A stretch of DNA of 64,000 nucleotides from Sycobia sp. Sy_11 (Eukaryota > Arthropoda > Insecta > Hymenoptera > Epichrysomallidae). The notes under the pieces are model-generated. The model saw only the letters and a program-made list of their open reading frames with translations, had not been told where the DNA came from and did no database searches. Shown here one piece after another: positions 25,430 to 39,450 of this stretch. The first letter of the stretch is position 1. Each line of letters begins with the position of its first letter. A program made the translations under genes and the position numbers. The DNA lies in NCBI GenBank assembly GCA_018907035.1, contig JACCIC010000003.1:70001-134000 (forward strand). The letters run 5' to 3'.

Positions 25430-25889
25430 TCAAACTTTTATCTCCTCTACGTTAGCGCGCATTATTATTACATTATGATTATTATTATTATTAAATACAA
25501 GCGCACAGCTTATCTCTCGATTTACCGCTATACACCGTGGCGCTTGCCGCTGCCCGCACCTGCGATGATGGCACATCGACGCGCTTTACGGGCCTCTCTT
25601 TCATCGGCGGGCGTGAGTCGCGCGCGAGCCGGCAGTACGGCTATCGTCGCCTCCCACGCGCGAGCGTTAATAATTGACGCGCGTCGATGACGGCGCGCGA
25701 CATTATAACGCACCACGTAAACATACACATATACCTTAAATACGCGCCTCCAGAGAAGGAGATGGAAAGATAATTCGCCAGCTGGTATGCGCGCGTCTAT
25801 GTAGATATATACGAGCACGCGTGTATTATATATAGCTCCGGAACGAAAAAGGGGTGAGTCTCGTTGCGCGGCTCGTCCTTCGCGCACAT

Positions 25890-25931
<42 letters not shown>

Positions 25932-26157
25932 GCACGCACATATATATATATATACACATGCATATAAAATAATTTGAAAACATCGCAAAATCGGTTTACG
26001 CGCGCGCGCGCGCGCGCGGGTGCTTTTCTCCGCTGCTGCTACTGCTGCTGCTTGCTCCTGCTGACTAATTGTACAGGCGTGGTGGTCGCTCCTTTATCCC
26101 GCATCGGGGCATCGGGGAAAGGGGGCCGCTCGCGCGGATCTCCTGGATCGCGGAGCG
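25430..26157 (+). promoter_or_regulatory. CpG-rich promoter and 5' UTR of the exchanger gene
   Basis: This is the strongest CpG-rich block before the start codon of the exchanger at 26158. It includes a (CA)n array (25891-25928, running into TA repeats), a (CG)n run (25999-26018), and a CTG/CTC-rich tract just upstream of the ATG. CpG abundance in otherwise AT-rich DNA fits an unmethylated promoter. The transcription start cannot be fixed from sequence. ORFs read through this block on either strand are compositional. Confidence 0.5.
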
Positions 26158-26278
26158 ATGGACCGAGGATGCCCCGAGACCCGGGCGAGACCGACGACGG
26201 CGCTCCTGTTGCTGCTCCTCCTACTCCTCCTGACGATGGCCGCCCTGGCCGAGGCGCGCACGCTCGAGCTCGAGAAAG
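26158..26278 (+). CDS. Exchanger exon 1: start codon and signal peptide
   Basis: Forty codons plus one base. A short charged N-terminus is followed by a ten-Leu run and TMAALAEA, a typical cleavable signal peptide, then the start of the extracellular segment (RTLELEK). The donor is AAAG|GTCAGC, a weak match. Assignment to this gene rests on position, the signal peptide expected in this family, and exact phase with exon 2 across an 8.7-kb intron. cDNA would be needed to prove it. Confidence 0.65.
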
Positions 26279-26773
26279 GTCAGCGGTTTCACCCCGAGGG
26301 GGTTTTTTGTTTCTTGTTTTTTTTTTGTTTTGTTCTTTTTCTTAATGTCTCTGCATATACACAACATTCGTCGTTACATTGTTACACAATGTACCGAAAA
26401 TATTCGAGAATTTTTGGAACAACAGGTACGATTATTATTGCGGAGCGCTGTTCGTTTTTGAGGGATAGAGATGATTCTGTATTTTTTGTCTGTTTGTTTT
26501 TTTTACATACTAATGAGTAAAAGCTTCTTGTTAGACATGCGACAGAGTGAATATTTTGTCTGCTGCAACAAATGAGTATAGCACGTGCGTCGTGTGTGTG
26601 TATATATACATACAAGAATGTCCGATTTAAAGACCTATTCGTGGTAGTTTGATTATTGATAATAATGAAGAAATGCTTTACGATCCTATTTGAATTTTAC
26701 GATGTCTATTTGAGTTTTAACGTTGACACGTTTGCTCGATATATATAAAGAATAAAAATTAATACATCCGTGA

Positions 26774-26839
<66 letters not shown>

Positions 26840-29800
26840 CATACATATCTATTATTTTCAGAGCTACATTGTCAATCTATATCTATTATCTAGGAGGCCA
26901 ATGAAAGATTCTGATCTATTGGAAATACCGAAAAATATTTAATCACATATAGAAGCTCATAAATTATACTTGGACACGTTTAAAGTGCTTTATTTGATAC
27001 TTTACCGCTGCATTTTTTCATAAATAAGATTAATTTAAAATCTAACACTGCTACAATAATTATTAAATTTTGATTACTCGTAGCTTATGAACGCTTTGTC
27101 GATAAAGCAAAATTTATTTTGGATTATAATTACTGATTTTTATCTCGTATAATATACTTGATTTTTATCGTGACAATTCCAATAAATTCGTTAAGTAATT
27201 TCTCGGATTTCTTTTTAAATTTGTTTTACAAAATTTTCAAATTTCTTTTTAAACGTGGATTTACTAAAATACAGAATGTGAAAACATAATATGTAGTTCA
27301 AGGTGTTTCTCACTGTTTACGTACATTTCTTAACCTTTTTTCAATCTAATGGTATTTGACATTGGGATAGGAATCGGAAATTTTAACATTGGACTAGGAA
27401 ACGGAAATAATTTGTGACATCGAGCTTTCATTTTGTTAAGATAAAAAAAGGAAACAGATCCTACAATAATTTTTAGATGACAGAGAATATTGTTACGTAA
27501 TTTACGATTGTTTGATCAAAATTATGAAAAAATTATAAGATAAATAGATGAAACTTGACAAAAGCAAAAAATTATTAGCATAGATCGATTTTTAAAGCTT
27601 AAACGTTGCTGTTTATTTATATAACTAAATATTTTTAATCATATTTTTCCACGCTTCATTTCATTAAAAGATAATTAAATTAAATCACAATGGCATTAAT
27701 TCCGTAGTTTTTATTCATTGCGTAATTTAAATTTTTTAAATACACGAAGGAGAAATAAATACAGTATTACGAAGCAAAACACTAAAATTCCTTAGATACC
27801 GGTATAGAATAAAAACGTAATATGGAATAATCAAATTTACATATGTCAACTTATTTGTCTAACATGGATAAAAAGTAACCTTTATAGAATATTACTATCT
27901 CATACGCTTGTTGTAAGCTCATTTACAATAAACAAATTTGAAATATAGTTGATTTTTTAAAATAATTCGTTTTTAGCTTATAATAAATATTTATATACCT
28001 CTAAAATTAGTTCGATTTTTTAACAACGTGATTTTTTTAATATTTCGATATAATTATGTTGTAAGTAACTCACGTAATTTTTCAAGAAACTATATAAATC
28101 AATGAAAAATAATTATTTAACTATATAAAAAACAGTATAATATATTAAAATCGTATTTCAATACTTGATCTATACCTATATATAACTGTACTGCTATATC
28201 TTCGTGCTGTATAATATTGTGCGTTAATGAGAAAAAATGAACCAATTCCTATTTAATATTTTTTTTGCAGCGAGATAAAAAGTAACGTGGCTTCAACTAA
28301 CTCAACCAGTTGATCAATTCTGAAAAATAATATAGGATTGTTATCAAGATCATTTTAATAGTTTCACTTAATAGTACTATAAAAATAAAATTGAACTATA
28401 AATTTAAACGAAAATATAACCTCATTAGAGTTATTGTATTACATATACATCAATGCATTCGGAATAGAATATTCATCTCTAACTTTGCTTATAAATGTTT
28501 TAAAATATATAATAAATGTATATTTTATAAAATATACATTTATAAAATAAAATTATAAAATTCTTTAATCAATATTTTATTTTTAAAAAATTTAATAACC
28601 TTACATTTAATATATCTACTAAAGGTAGATTGAGAGAAAGTTAGATCACTGGCATCAATGCCCTTATCAGACAACTACAAAACGCTTTCATATATAAAAA
28701 AGAAAAATATATATAAAAGAAAAAAAATTTATATAAAAAATATATATATAAAAATATATAAAAAAAAATATATATATATAAAAGAAATATATATTATATA
28801 TATTTTATTATATATATATATATAAATATATTTTTATATATATTTATATATAATATATATAAATATATATAAAAAAATATATATAAAAGAAAAAATTCTC
28901 GTTACTGAATTTAAATATATTAATTGATAATGTAAATGAAACAAAACACGTTTACATTTATAGCCAAAACATTACTTAAATTTTTGTATAAATGTAAATA
29001 TATAAATTATAATTTAATTTTTATATTTTTCTCTTTTCACTGTATAAATATATTAGATATTTTAATTAAAGTCATAAGGGAATTGAGTATAATAAACATT
29101 TTAAGTTTCGACAATTTATTTACTCTTCTCATCAAGCTATAATTTATTGAAGGGCAGAATTAAATTTATAATTAATTTAGAAATATTTTGTACAGATAAT
29201 ATAATATCGTGCACTTTAGATTTCTTATTTTTAAACCAAAGTGATTCAAATGTTCGATAAGTGACCTATTATTATATATTATCTAATCGTACAAATTTGT
29301 AAATTAATTCTAAATTACGTATTGCAATGAAAGAGCCTGGTGACGGCGGTAAAATCAGTATTGTCGAAAGATTGAACAAATAAACATACTTAATTGTATT
29401 CTAGAGAATCATTACTTTACTTTTAAAAAATAATTTAATGATAAACTTATAGATGCATTGAAATATTTAAATCATTTTTGATTCGATAGTCGTGCAATGA
29501 TTCGTTGATTTTCTTATTTAAAATACTGCGCCTCGAATTGCAATTATTTGTTCTTTTATATAGCTTAATATGCTTGTCGGTTCAATAAATGAAATCGATT
29601 TAATAAACGATGTACACAATTGATTATTAAAATGATTTAAAAAAAAGGATGCCTTCATTTTTATACATATACATTCATGCAAATTTGTAATTGAACATTT
29701 CATGGTACATTATAGAGTACAATTAAACTAAATTTTTAACCCATATTTCATAAATAAATATACTTTGAGATATTATAAGATAATTGTAAACAACTTTATT

Positions 29801-32303
29801 ATTATATATCTTCTATATTGCAGAATTAAAGGAATAAATATTTGAATAATAATAATTACCGAGATAAAAAGAAATAATATGTTAGATTAAGTTTACACTA
29901 ATAAATTGAATAAACCCGATAATATATTTGACCTATTTTTTACAGTATCTAAAAAAGATAACCATTTTATTGATGTATCATTTGACTAATTAATAAAATT
30001 ATTTAAAACATTGTTCATAAATACACTAAATTGATAAAAATTTGTATTTTTATGAAGGTTTATAAGTACAATATAAATATTTATTTCCATAGAGCAGACA
30101 TATGTATATAATCTTTCTTATTCAGACAATAAGACAATTAGATAAGCTCGAGGATTTTTTCAGCATTAAAGATAAATCTGTGTCCTGAAATAATCCATTA
30201 TATCAGTTTTTTCAAATATGATTCACAGCCTATGAAAACTAAAATTGAAAATTTTAAAAAACTAAAGTAAAACAAAACTCATTGATCTAATACAATTGAT
30301 AAAAATACAATTGATCAAATGTAAATTTTAATAACATATATTTATAAACAGAGCAACTGCAACCAAAGTCTTGTAGATGTGAATAAGCTATGTACTTTAC
30401 TACAATTTTAAATATGCCAATAAATGACATTCTGACACTCATAGCTTAGGATATGAAAAATTATGAGATTACTAACTATCGTAGATAAAAAATACTTATC
30501 AGCCAGAAAAAAATCGTGAATAATATGAACTTTGTAATTTCCGAGCGCAATATTTGAAGTTTATTTTTAAGCAATATTTATATAAACTTTAGTATTTTAT
30601 TTCATGATTTTGTAAATTTTGAAATTTTTTTCTTCTACCTTTAGTTGATAAGCAACTGAAATGATCTTAAAAATCCTTAAACAATAAAGCACTATTTTCG
30701 AATTGTTTTTTTATAAACATATATTTTATTAGATGCATCAGAATTTCATTAGGTTGCTTGAAAAAAATATGTAGTATTTAAATTTCATTGAGTATAATGA
30801 ACAAAAACATTGTTTTCGTAATGTTTAACTTGTTCTCAACTTAGTTTTCCATCAGATAATGTTTCTAATTTGTTTTCTCCATAGTTCAATAACAATTTTC
30901 TGCAATATTATTAAAATGAAATAATCTAAATTATTCTTTAAATATTGTGTTTTCCAAAGCCAAAAAAGCCAATAGACAGAAACGAGTCTAAAGATCACCA
31001 CATTTTACTAATGAGTATAAATTTTTTTGTCCAATATTGTAATGACATATATGATCTGGCTTCTATTCGGAAACATGAAAATGAAAAAACCTATCGGATT
31101 TCATATTAGTGATTCGCAATTAAATATATAAGAATATTAAAGTGTCCGAAGAAACTAATTTGAAGAACTAATACTAATTATGATATATTATACAAATGTT
31201 TATTATAGACAAGGAAACTTCTAGCTTATATGAATTTATGAAATGGGTCATTATAAACCAGATTAAAGCTGTATTCAAGTTCCAACGGCAAACATGGTTT
31301 TCACAAATCTTACAGTAAACTCAAGGCCATTTACGAGGTAGCGCGTTCGAACAATATAGAGGTTAGAAACGAACCTGTTGAATTCTCCATCAGTCGATAA
31401 CAAGGTGTGCCGAAAAACAAGAGCGACAGATCGGTGTAAAGTTTCTTGTTAATTTAAAGTAACTTCGATTAAGTGTGATATAAGTTATAGAAAAAAAAGA
31501 ACGGTTAAAATTTTTTTTTTGTTGAGCATCAAAAACATAAACCTTGAAACTTGACCGGAACTATGCGCATACCCCTAACGAGTTGTCTGAAAAACATTGT
31601 TAACTTTTTAGAACTACTTTAGTGTTCTAACGCTTACTGTGCACACTTGATATAGTACCATATGACTTCGTATTTTCAAAGACCGTGTCTTGCTCGAAAG
31701 GAACGCAGTTCGAGTCTGTGGAAGAGGTGAAACGAAATGCAAAGGTCGCTCCTAAATGATTTAATAAAAGAAGTCTTCTGTTAAGTTTTCGTTATTGAAA
31801 ATAACGCAGAGAACAAATGTACTTAACTGAAATCTTTCTCGCTTGCTGCGAGATTAAAGATAGAGTTCTGACAAACTGATCGGTCGCTGTTACCACTTTT
31901 GAACTGTTAATCAGACAAAATTATTTAGGCGCAATAATAACGTGTATAGAAAATAACCTAATTTTACGATATAATAATTAAATAAACATAGGAATGGTTA
32001 TTAACAACTAATTACAATTAAATTTAATTGTAATAAGAATTTTCTTGTCATAGTCAATAATAATTAAATATTTAGCCACGACTATAAAGGAAACAAAACT
32101 AAGTTAATTTTTAGAAATACTTCAAAAAATATTTATGGTAACTGAAAAAGTTTGGATGCAGATGTGAGCTTGTCACTTCATGCACATATAAATATTCTCT
32201 CAGTCGCTAAAAAGCTTCTTACCCTTAGTATTACCCTCTCGGAGTTCGCAGTGAGGCGTGACGAGGAAAAATTAAAACCGATGACACTCTCTGATTGGAT
32301 TTA

Positions 32304-32339
<36 letters not shown>

Positions 32340-34671
32340 TTACTTAACATACTTTTTGATACTATTCATTGGATTGTCTATAATTAAAATACATTATACT
32401 TCTCAATCGTAGCCAGATGCTTCTGGTGGTAATTTCAGCGCAGATCAGAAAACTTGCATCTTGGAATTTTCCTACACGTAGTTGGGAAAACCACAGAACT
32501 TTGGATAGAGCTGTCGTTTTATTTATGTATATATATTATCCAAATATTGAGAAAAAGGGAAGTAAATTTATTCGGCCATTGTATTTATTTCATAATTTCT
32601 CACAATTAGTTTCACGATCTAGTTTCTCTTGCTTACTTAATTTCTCTCTTCTGTTCTCCTCAATACTTTCTCCTTATTATTCTATTCATTAATTTGATAT
32701 TTACACCCCGGTAAGAGAGAGGGAAGGGGATTTGATTGACCTATATTTATTATTTCAAGTATTTCAATTCTTTCATGCTATTTACATATAAGGTTTTGGT
32801 TAGTCGTTCCAGGTACTACACTTCCAGCATTGCTTCCGCGAAAAAGAATAAAGAATAGACCAGAATATATGAGGATGAAAGAATAGCAAATTGAAGAAAA
32901 GTATTCAACCGTCGAATAATTTTTAAAATAAAAACTCTTTTTCATAAATTTAGTCTTTTTATTTAATAGCTAATGCTCGTACTTTTTGTGCGAGATGATT
33001 TACTGAATCTTTTTATCTAATAAGTGGATCTATCTGAACTTCTAAGATAATACGCAACATTTGCACGTTTCAAACTACATAATTATTATAATTAAGAAAG
33101 AAATGGGTGAACCACGGTTTTTTTGGAAACCATATCATTATCATGATTATTGATGCCTCAAAAAATTTATTAGGTTCCTTCAAAAACAAAATAGCTACAC
33201 AATCATTAAATAAATTTTTATTTAATGATACCGCAGCGCACCGTTGTATAACTGATAGAGTTTCAGTATTATTGTTCTGTAACCTTGAAAAAAAAATGCA
33301 AATTATTCTACTGCTTGTAAATTTACTCGAAATTAATAAAGAAAACTGATAAATACCAACGAATACAGGCGCCCATAGGATACTATTTGTTGATATTACA
33401 GAATTAAGGCATGTTGGTCGGAAAGCACGTTAGAAGACGATATTAAAAATTGATTTCGAGTTGCGAAAGTTGATTTTAAAAGGGAAAAGGGTTGTGCCAT
33501 CGCGAGGGTTCATTAGAAGAAATACTATTCGTCGGGATCGAGTAGTAAAACTCACCGTCGGGGCAGAGAATTTTGTATAATAAAATCAAATTCAGTACTT
33601 AACAATTCCCTCTTTCTTATACCTCTTGCTTTCCCAGATATACATCTATACAGACTACTTATACTTCAAATGCAGTTTCAAATATAGTAGTATACTTAAC
33701 TGCGAGGTCTATTGGGTTATTTTATAAGGTTAGAAGCTTCTAATTCAAATATCCAAGGCATACATTAAGTTGAATTTTTGATTCAAACAGTTTGATCCTT
33801 TCACATTTTCGACTAATGGAATCTGGCATATTCTGTATTAGATTTTAATTTAAATTTCTATTTATACGTTATAATTATACATATGTATGTGACCTATGTT
33901 TATGGAAGGTTTGATGGAAAGATGCAATAGCCGCAAATAATCTATGTTTACATCGAAAAACATAGATTATCGCTAAACATCCAATATGAGTCGTCATGTT
34001 AACATTAAAGAACCACCAATGTTCCAATTTTGCATAAACAAACATGAGTCATATGTGATAATTGGACTTTCCCATAACAGCTTACGTAAATATGAGTTCA
34101 CTTTATGTAAAGTATATCAAGCATAAATAAAAAATTAAATTGAAATCTTCCAATTTTTATATTCACGGTTAGATAGGAATACTAGAGAGACTAAATACAT
34201 TCGAATCCTAGATTTCAATCTGTACGAATTATGTTCGAAAGCTTAGACATGATTCCCTACCCTATATATATTTTTCAAATGTCCAACTTCAGTTTGTGAA
34301 TACTGCTGACAATAATTGTTGAATTATCATATGTATAAAAATAAATACAGATGATAGTACTTTAAAAAGATCATAATAAAATATTATTAAATTAAAATTA
34401 TTTAATTCGACGATCGCAAAGAAGTATAAATGTTTTAGCTGAAATCTAAAACGTGGTAACAATTTTATTAGTAAAGAGTACATATTCTGTATATATAATC
34501 CTCTTCGCGCAGAACATCAACAGAACAGAAACAATAATTCTAGAACAAGAAAAAAACTTAATTTTCTGACATTAACAGCTTGGAGATATTATAGAAGCAG
34601 ATGAATATTGTGCAATCATGATAGCCTATCACACAACACAAAAAATCAAACTAGACAAAACTATCAAAAGC

Positions 34672-34731
<60 letters not shown>

Positions 34732-34849
34732 CATATACATGTTAGATCATTCATCCATAATTTCAGCGCGTGCAAGGTGCTGCGCGCTGAATGCTGCACA
34801 TTGCCTCAAATCCCCCACCCTTGTATTAATTATACGGCCGATAGCGATA

Positions 34850-34897
<48 letters not shown>

Positions 34898-37800
34898 TGC
34901 TTAACGATGAGCCATCCTTAATCAATTCTAAACCACGAGGTCGAATCCAACAGAGGCTGACGTCGATCCATCGGCGAGTAATGCGACGACGACAACAACG
35001 ACGACGGGGAGTGTGTTCTCCACGCCGTCGGCCGAGACCTGCCTGGCCCACTCGATCGACGACTTCCCCATCGACCTCTTCACGGCCGCGCAGCGCCGCA
35101 GCGGCGCCGTCCTCTTTCACGTCTTCTTCGGACTGTACTGCTTCCTGCTTACGGCCTACGTGTGCAACGACTACCTGCTGCCCTCCCTCGATTGCATATG
35201 CGCCGATCTAAGGATCAGCGCGGACGTCGCGGGCGCGACCTTCCTCGCCACGGCCAGCTGCTTTCCCGAGCTGTTCGTGAACGTCGTCGGCACCTTCCTG
35301 ACGGAGTCGGATCTGGGGGTCGGGACCGTGGTGGGCGGCGCGGTGTTCAACACTTTCGCCACCCCGGCCGTGGGGGCTCTGTTCGCTGCCAAGGTTGGTT
35401 GCTTCTTTCCTCTCTTTCTTTTTCAGTTCTTTTTACAATTCTGATTAAAATTTAAGAGCCTCTGTCGATATCCGGTCATATGAGTTTGTTGGTTTTGTTC
35501 TAAGTTATTTAGATGAAAAATATAAGAGATAATAAAGTTTCAATATTTTTATTACACGATTCGCGCATAAGTAATTTACTTTGTGTACAAGTATATACAT
35601 ATAAATACGAGTTTTTAAAAAAAAATTAAATCTGTATAATAGCCTATTATCTCACAATTTGTTGGAAACCAAAATGTCAAAACTAAACATTTGCTTTACG
35701 AAGAATTATAAGGAATAAACTAAATTCTTTTGTAAACTAAAAAAATGATAAATTTGTATTGACATATTGATATATCTAAATTCCTTCGAATGAAAAGAAA
35801 AACAGATGATATTATATACACGCATTCTAACATCTATTCGAATAAAATTCGTCAAAAGCTTGGTCTCACTGGACACAGTATTATATATGCTGTATACAGC
35901 GGAATTAATATTGTTTAACAGTGTAAAAGTGTAAATAAAGATCTATATAAAACAAAGAAATTTGTATCGCTTATTTCATAACAATCATGATTACACTTTT
36001 TTTAGACAAGGTTCGATGTAATAATTGAAATAACTATACAAACAATATTCATCAATAGTTTTGAATGAATTTTTATCACTTTTTTACAATTTGAATATTG
36101 TTAACATTATTATTATTAATAAAGCATAAAACTACAAAAAACAATAACAACAACAAAAATAGTAATAATAATAATAATAATATAACAATAATAAATAATT
36201 TAAAAAATAATCAAAATATAATAGTTATTTAGGTATGATTGTACTTTATAGAGTTTATTTATTTTATAATGATTATATAGTGATATACTCTACGATAATA
36301 CGTGCATGAACATCAATTTCCATATAATTTTCTAATTAATTAAAATGAAGCATATGGAAAATGAAAAATTATCGGACTCGCCCAATATATAATTAAAGAG
36401 TTCGATTTAATAAATATTTCAGGGTATACAATTAAAATGGCAAATTTTGTCACGAGATTGCGTCATTTACTCATTATCCGTGGGCACTCTGGTCCTAGTC
36501 ATGTGGGACGGCTACGTAAATTGGTACGAGTCGGCCATCCTCCTGCTGCTCTTTGCGGGCTACTTTACCCTGCTGTTCGTCAACGACAGCATCGTGAGGA
36601 GATTCAAGAAAATGTTCTCCAGATACAAAGTGAAGCCCACCGAGGTCGAGGCCAAATCAGGTGATTATCTACATGCATATGTGTATATATTTCATTGTTT
36701 ATCTGAAAATTGGATCGCGAGTAATACCGGTATACGATGCTTTTCTTTGTTCGATTAAAAATGTCGACAAACAAAAAGCACAAAACTGAGCGAAATAAAA
36801 GCATTAAAACATTTGCAGAAGATAAAGAGGTCATAAAGCATGAAAATTACATGATGCCGTTCGGAACTTACAAACCGTACTTTCACGGAGAGCTGGTGAC
36901 CGAATACAGAAACAGTTTGAGCAAAATTAAAGCGCAGAGCCAAGGAAGTGCCGAAAGCGCTCATAAACCAATCATGGAAGTGTACACCGAGCCCGGTAAG
37001 CGCGTATTGTCTTATCGCAAAACAAAAATTTAACTAGCCTGAAATAGGAAAATACTTATATTTTTTAAAAGTGCAGTAAATTATCTTCTTTTTTTTAATT
37101 TGCAATTCAAACTTTTAATTTCAAAGAAAAACGATAAACAGTTTACACTGTTTTACGTTCAAAACATTTCTTGAATTTTTAATTTAAATTCAGCAATTTT
37201 TACCGACGAGTCGGCTGATTAGAAATTATAAAAATAATTTATTTTTATCATGAATATACATATTTAAAAAGTAATTGGATTCTATATGAGCACTTTTGTC
37301 AGCGGTGTAAATTTTTGTTTTTTTTTTCAACAGTTTCATGTAAACTCACTATAGGAATCTTAGCATTAATATTGTATTATTTTACTTAAATTGATTGCAA
37401 ATAATAAATTAGTAAATAAATCAATAGCTGGATATGTATTTTTCATATAATTAGTATTCATTATTTTTTACAATATAAGCGATAATTGGTCGACCGAAAA
37501 GTCGAAGTTTACTTATAAATTATTATATAAGTGTAAAACAATATTTTAGACATTACATCTTTAAAAATTTTTTTTATGCGTACGTCCTCACTATACCGCA
37601 ATCGATAAAATACGAAATAAATTAATGAAAGGAAAGCAAATAATTTAATAGTTATAATCATATATATATATAGCAATACGATTTATCGGGCACCTAAAAC
37701 ACATCGACATACTGACAGAGAAAATATTCCAATTTCCCCGCCAGAGACGATATTCGCTTGGCCGTCCAAGAGCAGCACCCTCGAGAGGCTCTGGTTCATG

Positions 37801-39394
37801 TTCACGTGGCCCCTGAAATTCATCCTCTTCGTCAGCATACCGGACAGCCGATTCAAGCGGCTGCGCAGATTCTATCCCCTGACCTTCGTCATGTGCGTCA
37901 TCTGGATCGCCATCTCCTCCTACCTGGTCTCGTGGATGACGACCGTAGTGGGCGACACCGTCGGCATCCCGGACTCGGTCATGGGGATCACTTTCCTGTC
38001 GGCGGGCGGCAATCTCCCGGAGATGGTGTCGATCGTCATACTGTCGCGGCAAGGTCACTACACGTTTTATGTATATCACATGCTCTCTAAAATTGGATAA
38101 GTGCAATTTCGTTTGTTTTTCATTCAACTTTGTTTGATCCAACTTATCAATAAATGAATATACACTTATTTTTAAGTAATTTTTAAACTTTAGTTTGAAA
38201 ACATGGAGAGACCATTTCAAAAGATTAAGGGAATTTTCCACTTTTTCTATAGATACCAATAATTTTAGCATTCTTAGTCAGTTCTACCATCTGCCAATAG
38301 ATGGTAGCTTTTATTTTTCGAATGTTATCTGAACGTAACCATCCTCAATTGTTAATATCAAGCGTATTTTTGACATTCAATCTTTAGGTTAATATCCTTG
38401 ATGGTATACGTATATCAGTCGAAAAATGCTTTTCTGGTTTTCAGGTAATACCGAGTTTATATACAGCATGTAAGGCGACTTTTAGAAATAATTTAACTTA
38501 TATAATTTTACACTTATTATAAATATATTTTAAATATTTATTAAGTGAATTATTTTACTTATCAAATAATCAAATATATACTTCCCTTACGTAAAGGAAT
38601 CTAAACTTCTCAAATGAATCAACCTGAATTTCAAATAAATGGATATTCACTTATTCAATCTTACAGAGTATATTATATTTTTCGGGTTTTTGTATATTAT
38701 ATATAATAGATCCAACAAATGTTTTTTTAATTCGGAATGTATACCTCTGATAAGACATTCTCCCAGACATAAAGTATTTTTACACATATACAGAAAATCT
38801 GCTTTAAGGTTTCGAAAAATTCCGATCTCTCTATACAATATCTTTCTTTCACGTTCGTCAAATAATGAAAAGAAGCCATACATACAGCCATATCTACAAT
38901 TTTCCTGAATAATGTAACTTAAGGTTTATTAAGGATTTTGCTAGTAAGACGTTAATAAAAGCAAAGATGTATAAGGTTGAAAATTCCTTATTCAACTTTA
39001 ATGACTTTAATATAAAGAAACTATTCTTTTACCTTTTGTCACACAATCGAATTTTGTCTTTAAAGAATTTTGTAAAGCAGTAGTACATATGGAATAAAGT
39101 GTTTTTATGTAGAATGTAATTGAAAATAATGGATTGGCCAAAATGTTGTTATCTTAGGTTATTTTTTAGTATCAGATGAAAAAGAAGAAACTTCTATAAA
39201 ACGGAATTTACGCGGTTCTTAAAATAAATTTCAATTAATCGAAAAATATAATCTATATATTCCATTCGATTGTACATTCCATTATCATTTTCAATTTAAT
39301 GGAATGTGCATTTTAATGAATTACGTTTATAGTATATTATATAACTCCTTTGATACGCTGTTTATCGCGAACTACAGGATATATGACGATAGAC

Positions 39395-39450
<56 letters not shown>

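Noticed and set aside
25528..25983. 151-codon ORF on the minus strand
   Set aside because: It is driven by the (CA)n array and CpG-rich promoter of the exchanger and has no recognisable domain.
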